A DNA stretch of 64,000 bases. Origin: Bacteroidales bacterium (lineage in GTDB: Bacteria; Bacteroidota; Bacteroidia; Bacteroidales; P3). Of the stretch, positions 39,618-49,900 are shown in pieces. The notes beneath the pieces were generated by a model, which saw nothing but the letters and a program-made list of their open reading frames with translations, made no database searches and had not been told where the DNA came from. Every line of letters begins with the position of its first letter. Position 1 is the first letter of the stretch. The position numbers were made by a program, and so were the translations under genes. The stretch covers positions 22,487 through 86,486 of the forward strand of contig JAGCYV010000045.1 of assembly GCA_017960605.1 (NCBI GenBank), given 5' to 3'.

Positions 39618-40970
39618 CTAGCAGGTTCCCCAATCGGAGACTACAAGACGGAGGCACCGGCGGGTATTGTCGGTGATGCGGAAACGGTGGTCGATACGCA
39701 AGCCGACGACCCAGACGATGCGCCCGAGGTCATCAACCAACACATAGACCCGCTGTTTTTCGAGGAGACTGATTTTGCAGTCCTTGAGGAAGTCGCTGAG
39801 GCGACGCTGATGGGGCATGCCCAGTGGACAGAAACGGTCGCCGGGCCGCCAAGGACGGAGGGTGAGCGGCTGCCGGACGAGGTCGGCGTCGATGTGCTCC
39901 ACGTGCTCGCGGGAAACATCGGTCAGCGGGACGGGAGAGATTTCGATTTTCGGTTCGGAGGCAGGGAGGGGATACCGGGCGACGATGAGGCGGTCGCGGT
40001 CGATGAGCGCGATATGGGTCTGGGAGAGGAAGCGGGCACCGGTCTGCGCCGACGAGAGGGCGGAGATGATGTCGCCGACGGCCGTGGAGGAGAAACCATA
40101 GGGACGCAGCAGTTCGAAGAGAAGGGTGTCGCACGGAGAGAGGGAGAGAAGTTCGGAGATGTGATACCAATGATATTTGAATCCGAAAGGAGATTGTTCC
40201 ATGTGCCCGACACGCGCCGTCATTTCGGCAACGGTCCGGTCATATATTTCCTCGACCTGGGCGAAGCGCTCGATGTTGGCCGCCATGGTGGTGTCGATGG
40301 AGGGGTAGAGTTCGCGCAACAGGGGCATGAGCTGCAGTCGGATGCGGTTGCGACGGTGCTCGAGCGAGAGGTTGGTGCAGTCCTCGACATAGGAGAGCTG
40401 ATGCCGCCGGATGTAGTCGTCGATTTCGGAGCGCGAGAAACAGAGCAACGGACGGATGACTGTTATTGCCTGATTGCCTGATTGCCTGATTGTTTGAGTG
40501 GAGAGGGGGCGGATGCCGTGGAGGCCTGAGATGCCGGTGCCGCGGAAGAGGTTGAGGAAGAAGGTCTCGATGGAGTCGTCGCGGTGGTGGGCGGTGGCCA
40601 CGACCCATTGCTCGATTGTCTGATTGTTTGATTGTTTGAGTAGTTGGGCGAAGTATTGGTAGCGGAGCCGGCGTGCGGCTTCTTCGATGCTTTCGCCGGT
40701 AGAGGCTGCAACGGCACGGGTGTCGAAGGAGGTGGTGAAGAACTCAGCTCCGTAGTGCTCGGCGAGGCGACGGACGAATTCCTGATCGCGGTCACAGTCG
40801 CCGGGACGGAGGTTGAAGTTGCAGTGGGCGATGGCGAAGGGGATGTGTGCACGATGGAAGAGATGGGCCATGCAGACGGAGTCGCGACCACCGCTGACAG
40901 CGAGCAGCACCTTGCCGCCAGGTGGGACAAGGTGCTGCTCTGCGATGTATTGCGTGAAGCGGTCGAGCAT
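39618..40970 (-). CDS. tilS: tRNA(Ile)-lysidine synthase
   Basis: The 450-residue enzyme ATP-dependently adds lysine to C34 of the CAU-anticodon tRNA-Ile so it reads AUA; it is normally essential. The PP-loop is LAVSGGRDS (residues 24-31), followed by HCNFNLRPG and ATAHHRDDSIETFFLNL. A C-terminal TilS domain is present. Two low-complexity insertions, LLKQSNNQTIEQ and STQTIRQSGNQAIT, are encoded by 8-bp tandem arrays. Its ATG overlaps the stop of the giant surface-protein gene (TGATG), so its translation is probably coupled to that 12-kb message; I see no separate promoter nearby. Confidence 0.95.
   Translation of the reverse strand: MLDRFTQYIAEQHLVPPGGKVLLAVSGGRDSVCMAHLFHRAHIPFAIAHCNFNLRPGDCDRDQEFVRRLAEHYGAEFFTTSFDTRAVAASTGESIEEAARRLRYQYFAQLLKQSNNQTIEQWVVATAHHRDDSIETFFLNLFRGTGISGLHGIRPLSTQTIRQSGNQAITVIRPLLCFSRSEIDDYIRRHQLSYVEDCTNLSLEHRRNRIRLQLMPLLRELYPSIDTTMAANIERFAQVEEIYDRTVAEMTARVGHMEQSPFGFKYHWYHISELLSLSPCDTLLFELLRPYGFSSTAVGDIISALSSAQTGARFLSQTHIALIDRDRLIVARYPLPASEPKIEISPVPLTDVSREHVEHIDADLVRQPLTLRPWRPGDRFCPLGMPHQRRLSDFLKDCKISLLEKQRVYVLVDDLGRIVWVVGLRIDHRFRITDNTRRCLRLVVSDWGTC
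40464..40502 (-). repeat. 8-bp tandem array in tilS, first (C-terminal) site
   Basis: Plus-strand units at 8-bp pitch: TGATTGCC, TGATTGCC, TGATTGTT, TGAGTGGA (40471-40502), preceded by a partial TATTGCC. It encodes QTIRQSGNQAI in a loop of TilS. Confidence 0.85.
40613..40644 (-). repeat. 8-bp tandem array in tilS, second (N-terminal) site
   Basis: Plus-strand units CGATTGTC, TGATTGTT, TGATTGTT, TGAGTAGT, of the same family as 40464-40502 and 5533-5588. It encodes LLKQSNNQTIEQ just before the conserved ATAHH motif. Confidence 0.85.
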
Positions 40971-43900
40971 CACTTGAGAATCATCTTGCGCATCTGCCGC
41001 TGACCCTCGACCTCGATGCCGTAGTAGTAGAATCCGGCGGGATATGCCTCCATATCGAGACTGAGCGTGTGGTTGCCTGCCTGATAGAAGCGCTCGGTGC
41101 GATAGACGATGTGGCCCATGGCATCCATGACGAAGAAGCGCACGGAGGCGGCATTGGGCAGGATGAAGGGGATGGTGGTCTGATGGGTGAAGGGGTTGGG
41201 ATAGTTCTGCTCGAGGACCAGCTTGCTGCCATCGACGGCGGGAATGCCCTCCATGTAGTTGACCACTTCAACGACAGAGGTCTGGTTGTTGACGCTGTTG
41301 TCGTCGCCCGCGATATCGAGCACACGGCCGATACCTTCGTAGTGACGTGTGGGCGACTTGGGAATGGTGTTCTCGAACTGGATATGGATGGCCTGTCCGG
41401 GATTGACACGCTGACGGATGTTGTAGGAGAGGTTGTTGCCATTGACGGTGGCACGGAGACGGAGCTGCTTATCGACAAGTGCGAGGTTGCCGATGTTGCG
41501 GAGTTGGAGGAAGACGCGACATTCGTTGCTGGCGTTTTCTTCAACGATGACCTTGGTGACCTCGATGTCGGTGTATTGCTCGGCGATGAGGTCGGTGGTG
41601 TCGTTGCCGGGGTTGTTGTCGTTGTCGATATGGACAAAGGCATTGACGTGGTCGTAAGGAGCCGCACGTGTGGGCAGGTCGGCGTCGAAGAGGTAGTAGC
41701 CTGTGCTGAGTGCCGGCAGCGGCAAAGCACGGTAGTAGGTCTCCCGCACCATGGTGTTGGTATCGTTGTCAATCCAATAGCCCACCTCGAAGTTGTTGGC
41801 ACCGCGAGCGCCGCGGTTCTCGATGATGAGGGCGATGCGGACGTTGTTGAACGACGAGGTATCGACGATGACGGAGGCGGCCTCCAGATCGGTGACGGAG
41901 GTGATGCCCTCGATGCGTCGGAAGACGGTGTCATTGTAGATGTAGTCGTTGTTTTCACTCTTGACAAAGACGGTGAGGTTCATGAGACCCATTGCCGCAT
42001 GAATCTTGCGGTGGAATGTGTAGTTGAAGTAGGCACCCGACTCCAACGGATGGCCCAAGAGGGTGTTGAAGTCGATGGATTCATCCACCCGGTTGACCCC
42101 ATTGATAAAGTAGGAGGCAGTGGCGGAGTTGATTGAGCTGAGGCCGAAGTTGTGGATGCGGAGTGTGACGGCGACACCGGTGTCGCCGGCGATGACATAG
42201 CTGAGAGGTGCCATGATGCTGTCGGCAGCGATGTCGTTGTCGAGCATGTACAGATAGAACTTCTGGGTGCAGGTGTCGTTGTCGTGATAGATGTCGCCGA
42301 GGACGCTGGCATAAGAGGAGATATAGAAGGAGTCGGGGAAGTTGCTGGTGACGATGAAGGGAGCATCGAAGAGGAAGGTGTCGGTTCCGTCGGGCGGGAT
42401 GCTGGCGCCTGTGATATGGGTAATCTTGGAGAGGATGGCCCCAAAGTGAGTGTATCCCAGGTCAAACTCACGGACAGTGTCGTAACCGTAGTTCTTCACC
42501 ACCACCTCGGGATAGATGGTCTGTCCAAACTTAGGTTGCTCGGGCTTGGTGATGGCGATGACTCCGGCATCATAGTTACGACGGGCGCGGCCGAGATAGA
42601 AGTCGTCGATGGCACAGCCTTCGCCATAGGAGGTCTTGTTGGTGGAGGGAGAGCGATAGACGAAGCGTATCTGCATTTTCTCGGGGTAGTCGCCGCTGAG
42701 ATGGGTGGTGGTGCTGCTGAACCAATAGCGAGTGTAGTGGTCGCCTGCGTTGGTGGAGGTGCCGTCGAAGACCATGTCCTCGGTGTTGTTGTACCAAGAG
42801 ATAATCGAATCGGGAGCCATCTTGACCCACTTACCCTCGAAGTTGAGGTACTCGATATGCATGGTGCTCTCGTTGGTGAAGTTGCGGCGCATGCGGAAGG
42901 AGATGGTGTCGATGTGGATCATGGAGTTGTCGATGATGGGGCTGTAGAGGTAGCTAATATTGCCGCGGGTGCCCGAGGAGATGTTGCTGTTGAGGTCGGT
43001 GGCCCAGACCTGTGTGCCGGACCAAGCGGTGTCGAGGCGCGTCTTGTGAGGAGCACCCAGTTCCCAGTAGTTGCGGGTGTAGGCATTGTAGCCGGTGGGC
43101 GCATACCAAAGGTCGAGGGAGTCGAAGTTGTCAAGATAGCGAGCAGTGATGGAGTGGAAGCGGTGGTACTCATAGACGAGGCCATTGTTGGTACTATCGA
43201 CGTCGCCATCGAGGTCGTGCCAGATGGAGAGCGTGGTGGTTCCGAGGCAGAAGCTGTGCAACGGCAGGGTGACCACGGTGGATGTACCATGCAGCAGGTT
43301 GCCCGTCCAATGGAGGACTCCTGTGGCGGTGGTATCAATGGTGTCGCCGACGAAACTGTAATGGATGTCGGCAGCGGTAATGGTCTGGCTACCGCGGTTG
43401 TACATGCGGAAGCTCACCGCCTTGGGCACGTTGTCGTGAATGAGGTAGCTGCGGGGATTGTCGATGCCGGCGATGGCCAGATCTTTGACAGGGGCTTCTT
43501 CATCGACAAAGAGGAGGAAGTCCATTGCATGGCCGACAGAATTCTCCCCACCATAACTGGTGACATTGACACGCATGCGCTGATAGCCCAGCGAAGCACA
43601 CTCGGGGATAGACACCACGGCCTTGAAGGTGGAGTCGTCATAGAACGGGGCATCCCAAACCACGTGCTCATTACAAGTGGAATTGCCTTCAAAAACACCG
43701 CTACGGTTGAAATCAATCTGAACCCAGGCCTTGCAACGTTCATGCTCGGCTTCGCCGTTAAGCGGGGTTACCTGGATGATAATCGTATCGGTGGTACCGC
43801 GTGTGACATGGAGCGTCGGATATTCGGGAGTGGGATAGTTGGCCAGATTGGTATAGGAATGGTTCAGGGGCGTGAGGTCCATGTCAATACCATTCCACGA

Positions 43901-46900
43901 GATGCGCGTGATATCCCACTTGGTGTCCTCTTCCGTGGGCGTAGGCGGCTGGAAGGTGTTGTACTTAGTGACCGCGAAGGAACTGAAGTTGTAGTTGGTG
44001 CGGATGGTGTCGTTGCGACGGACAGCGTCGTTGGACATGTCGGTCCAAACCTGCAGGGTGTAGGTCTTAGCGGTGGTGGGATAGGGAAGGTTGAGCAGGG
44101 AGTCGAAAGTATAAACAAACTCCTGTCCACCGGGCACAGTGGAGTAAATAGTCTCGGTGACTGTCTGCAAAACATTATTACCTTGCTTGAGCACATAGGT
44201 TATCGGGATGTTGCTTTGCGGGGCAGTGCCGAAGTTGGCGATTTTTACCCTCACGGTGTCGTTTTCCATATAGACGCGGTTACCGACAGGAGCAAGCACT
44301 TCCTTGAAAGCGATGTCGTTGGCGACACGGGGAGCCACATGGACCGTCACTGATGAGTAGTCGCTGGGGCAGTTCTTATTGCTGTAGCAGCGCAGATAGA
44401 AAGTGGAGTCGTTGAAGAACTGCGGGGTGCTGTTCCACAAGGTGGAGCGGGTATAGTTGGCCGCGGTGATGGACACCTGGTTGGAAGCGGGGAAGAAGAA
44501 GTCGTTGGAAGTGGTGTCAGCATACCAACGGATGGGCAAACTGTTCACCTGCGAGGCTCTGACCGCCCCCCAGGTGCCATAGGCCAGGGTGGTATCGTAT
44601 CCTACAGGGGCTGCCGGAGTGTAGTAGGAGTTCTTGGTGATGAAAGCCGTAGTGTCGGCACCTGGTGCCAGCGGAATGATGTCATAGTCATAATGGCACC
44701 AACCTTTGACATAGACATCAATGTTAAGTGCCGTGTCGGTAGGATAGAGGTTGGCAAGACTGTCGAAGGTCAGGGTCACACTGGAGTTGCCTGTCGGCAA
44801 GACGTTTTCGAGGGTGACATACTGCTCCACAGTGTCGGGCAACGTGGGAATGACCACATTGGCGGGTGACTTGATTTCGGTGTGGTAACCAATCTTAATC
44901 TGAGTTCCAGCCGGGAAAGGCTTGTTACCCACATTCTGAAGGGTAATCTTCACCTCGGCAGCGTTCATATTGCAACCATTTTGTGCAATCGACACACTGG
45001 TAGCCTTGAGGTTGAATGCCGGAGCCAAGTAGGCTTTTGCTGTCATCTCGTTGTTGGCAAGTGACGTATCGGTAGGACAAAGCACCACCACATGGACAAT
45101 CTGCGTGTCAATCATACCCAGGATGGTGTGCAGCATCACAGAGTCTTTCTTGGTGACACCTGCAGCAAACGGACTCAGTGTCCGGTTGGGCGAACGTGTG
45201 GAGTCCATGTAGCCTTCAATATAGGCATACCATGTAACGTCGGTCTCATTGGAACGTCCATTGTTATAGAACGAGACAACCACCTTCAGCGAGTCGGTTT
45301 CGATATTCAACGGATTGGCAGGCACCACAGGTGCATGGATTCGCACCACAGAAATGTCATGGGTGAGACGGGGAGCCTCGTGAGCACCGATAGTAGGAGC
45401 AGGAATCTGAGGACGGCTGGTTCCGTCGATATCGTCTATCACCTCGGTATTATACTGGGCTTTCTCACAGAAGTTGGTCTTCAGCAAGTGCAAATCATCG
45501 TTGGCGATGAAGAAAGGCTCGTCAAAGACGGAATTACCGTCATCACTATTGGTGGTCTGCAAATTGGTCAGTTGGGCAAGGGGTGTTGCTCCCCAGGCAA
45601 ACTTATTGTTTGCATCGGAATAGTAGGCGTTGAAGTTGGATGTGGAGATACCTGTGGAGGAGGTCACATAGTAAGCATAACCGTAGCTAAAGTTGGAGAA
45701 GATGTTGTTCATCACCTGAATATTGGTGGGAGCAAGCCCACACAGGAATCCCAGTGTAAGGTCGTTGACACTTGAGGCCACCGATGTAGTACCATAGACA
45801 CGCACAGAGTTAAACAGAATATTGACATACGACGAGACGGAATCGATAATAATACCGGCAGAAGCTGCCTTGTTGGCATTACCCACCTTCACATTATCCA
45901 AACCCGCCGAACCAGTGCCATAGGTGCTAATCATATTGTTCACCACAAAGCCAGGAATGTCGTAAGTGCCAGTAACGTTCTCCAGCTGCATACCACGCTT
46001 GGCCCCCTGATTGTTGGAGATGAGGTATATCATGTTCTTCTCGACAACAAACGAATCGGCAACTTCTGCCAAGTAGAGGCCTGTCAAACCGCGGGACGCC
46101 GAGGAGTTGGCCGAACGGATGTCGTTGCTTCTAATGAAGAGTCCATCCACGTCACGCAAATAGACAGCACCATAGGCAAACTCTCCTATTGTGTTGTTGT
46201 CAATGTAGATATGGTCGTAGTTACCCGTCGAACCCTCACACTTGACCGCATAGAATCCGCTGTCAATCGTACAGTTGCTGATATGCAGTCCCGACACATT
46301 ACCTTGGAGACAAATGTTAGACAGGAAGTTGTTGACGTTTTTGTCTCCCGCCACAATCGTGCGCGACACTTTGAGTCTGTTTCCTGTCAGATGCGCACCG
46401 GCAACATCCTGCATCAGAATCACGTTACCGTAGTACTTACTGGAGGTGGTGGTCGGCGTGGAAACCAACGTCATATTGCTCAAAGTGACATTTGATACCC
46501 CGTTGATTTTCATCACATAGTTGGCATCTATTGTCGGTGCATAGGTCAGTATCGCACTGTCTCCCATACCCATAAAACTGATACCATTGGCCTGTGATGA
46601 ACCATAAACGTTGGAAACCGAGACCTGCTCATTATAGACACCGTTGGCCACCTGGAACGTCACCGGTCCCACAATACCCACTGCATTCAGTGTATCCACG
46701 GCTTGCGAGAAGGTGATGTAATCACCGGTGCTGTCAGCAGCGATGGTATAGATACCGCCGCAATAACGAACTACAAATGTTGTACGCAGCGTGTCGTTCG
46801 ACGCAATACTATCGTCAGCGACACTGAGCACAGCTGTCAAAGTGTGACGACCTGGTGCAATCGCTTTGCTGAAGAGGCTAAGTGTATCAAACTGTCCCGC

Positions 46901-49900
46901 AACAATGTTCACATTATGCACCGATGAATCCACCGCCAATGCATCAAGATAGTAATAGAACTTGACCTCCGTGGCAGTGTCTTCTCCCTGGTTGCGAATC
47001 TGGACGGGAATCGAGACGTTACTGCACGAACTATAAATTAGGGAATCGGCAAACCCAATCATGGCCATATCCATTTGGGGGATTCCCACTAGATGCATGT
47101 CATAGGTCGTTATCGGACTTCCGCAGCCAATGATTTTATTAAACCGGATATTGGGACGGTTACCGTTTCTCGAACCCGTGCCGGAATAGGCGAAGATGGA
47201 CGGAGATAGAGCGGTATTCTGAGCCTTGTACAAGGATGTGTTTGCTTTCGTCGAATAACGGACACTTGTACCTGTAGTCACCGCAGTGGTCAGTTGGTAA
47301 GCCACCTGCACCACCAGCGACGAGGTGCCATCCCACATAAACGGAGCGTCAAGGTCGTGCTGCACCCAGTCCTTCGCCTGTCTGCGGTAAATCACCATCG
47401 GATGGCGTTCATACACCTGTGTCACCGTCTTCCACGATGACGTACTGCCGAAAATGGTGTCGGTGACGAGTCCCATGGCGATATAGTAGTTGTCAAACAC
47501 CACCGAGTCTCTCGGCGTCGTGGTATTGATATTGTATATCGAATCGAGGAAGAAACTGATGGAATAAATATTTCCGGCTGTAAGACCTGCAGCGGCCAAA
47601 TCATGGGCACTGTACATGTATTGCTGTCTTACATAGGTATTGTTGGGCTGGTAGGGCGATGGGAAAGCCGTCTTGGCAGAAGCTGTCGTCCCAGTGCCCA
47701 CAATGGCATCCTGGCCTTTCTCAACCAAGAGACTCACACCCATGGTACCGTCAGCATAAAGAATATCCGTCACATGGGTAAATCCCGTATCGACAGCGTT
47801 CATGTCATAATCGTACCATACCGGCACCACACTGCTATGGTTCGGAATATAGGTGATTGTGTCACGCGTGGCGTAAGTAATCTGACGGTCGGCAATACCT
47901 GTAGGTGCATCGGGTGTGTATTTCACATCGACCGTTCTCCAGATGGTATCGTCTGCAATGGTTACATCCTGCTGTATCGGACTCACCCACACATGCACCG
48001 TCACCAACGAATCAACATCCAGATCAAGATCAATCAGGTTAGTAAAGGTATAGACCAACGAGTCGCGGGCTCCAATACCAGTAGCCACAGTTTCCGACAC
48101 AGTATCTCCTGCCCCGCGGAAATTAAGCACTATCGTATCTATACTCTGCACGCCGAAATTGTGCACCGTCACCGTCACCTCCTCGTCTCCGAGACCGCAG
48201 CCGCCAGCAGGCAAAACAAGGTCGCTCAATGCAATGTCAACCGTCGGGACATTGATGACCTCCAAGGTAATCTTGCCTTTGCCTCCCTCGCATCCATTAT
48301 CCGTATAGCGAATCCATGCGGGATTGTTATGATCCAAGAACATCGGGTTGTCTGTTGTTGCGACAGTCCAATCCGACGAGTTTCCATTGAAAGCCGTGCG
48401 GAACACACCAGCCCTGTTCGTAGGCATCGTGATGGAAGTACCGCTCCACACATATGAGGGCACATTCTTCGATGTCCACGACGTGCCATTGGTGATAACG
48501 GTATTGAAAGCCACAGCATCCTCAATCACACCTCCTCGGCGGTAAATGAATCCCACGTTTGAGTTATAGTTAAACGACGGAGTTGTCTGCGTGCGGATGG
48601 TCTTCGTGCTGTCCGAGGCGGGGTTGCCGCTCACACTACCATACTGCACCACCAGAGACTGACCCGGTTCAATCTTCACATTGGGCATCACAAACACCAT
48701 GTTCAATGCAGAAGTCGAAGACACCGTCTGCAATGTATCTCCCTGCATGTAGGCTGTCGCATCGCCAATATTGGTCAGCTGCACAGCTCCCTTTCTATTG
48801 GCCACTCGCCAGGTATCCCAAGCCGAATTCGGAGTAGTACCCTGTGCCGCCGCCGCAGTGGAAAGTTCCACCTGAGTGATGCGCACTAACGGCAAATTCC
48901 TGCGCTGCATGATGTAATACTCGGCATTATCTCTCATGCTGTCGGTCGTATAACTGTTTCCGACAAAGAACGGTTCTGTGTCGGTAGAGTCATTGTACCA
49001 AAACAATTGTGAGTAACGTTGCGGAGCTGTCGGCGAATTATACACTTGCCACTGCTCCACCCCGTCGGTCGGTGTAATAGTGACGGAGTGGTTATAATCC
49101 ACCTGAACCGTGTCGTCGGCAGGTGTCGCCGGATGGGAATGGCTCACCACTCTGAAACTGTTCGTGTCGTTCGTCTGGTTCGGGTCGTTGCCGAAACTGG
49201 TCCACACCCGGATAACATAAACCGAATCATAACTCCCATTCGCCGGCAGATGCATCATTACCCCGGTAGGTATCGTCACCGTATCCTCAGCGGGAACCGT
49301 CTGCGTCACGGTCAGGTTCTGTACCGCTCCGCCGTTCACCTGGTAGGAAATTCCTAATGGAGTGCCAGTAAGCGGGTCATAGATACTCATACCATTGTTT
49401 CTCAACCGCAGCACCATCTCCACCGAATCTGGCATATAGCAATCTTCCAACGGAGGATTGACCAGAGCCTCCATTTCAAAGTCGTATGCCAGCGATGAGA
49501 ATTCAAAAGCACCAGGGCAAGTCACCGTCGTACCACGAAGGGTGTCGAAAATATCGGTCGTTACACTGGCCACAGGCACTCCTTTGCCCTTCACGGCTCG
49601 GTTATACGTGCGCAAATCCACCAAACTGCCGTTCAAGAAGCCCGGATTCACCGAGATGGAAAGCGAGTCGGCAGGTTCCGCCATCTTCCAAGCATCAATC
49701 GTCTGGCACGAAGTCGTCACTCGGCGATTCAACACATTTCCGTTCGAGAAATAGACATTGTTACTGATTACATTGTCCGTGCTACTGCCCGGCTGGTAGC
49801 TCAGCGCATAGTTGCGGTTGTCCATCGAAGCTACAATATTGTCGATGAACGAGCAATGGCTGATGCCCGAACCGCCGAATGTAGTGGCTGCCACATTGCT

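Noticed and set aside
42152-44353. 733-residue open frame antisense to the giant surface protein, and other long opposite frames up to 52903
   Set aside because: They are shadows of the giant gene: low-complexity Val/Gly/Asp-rich translation, no signal peptide or domain, no promoter.
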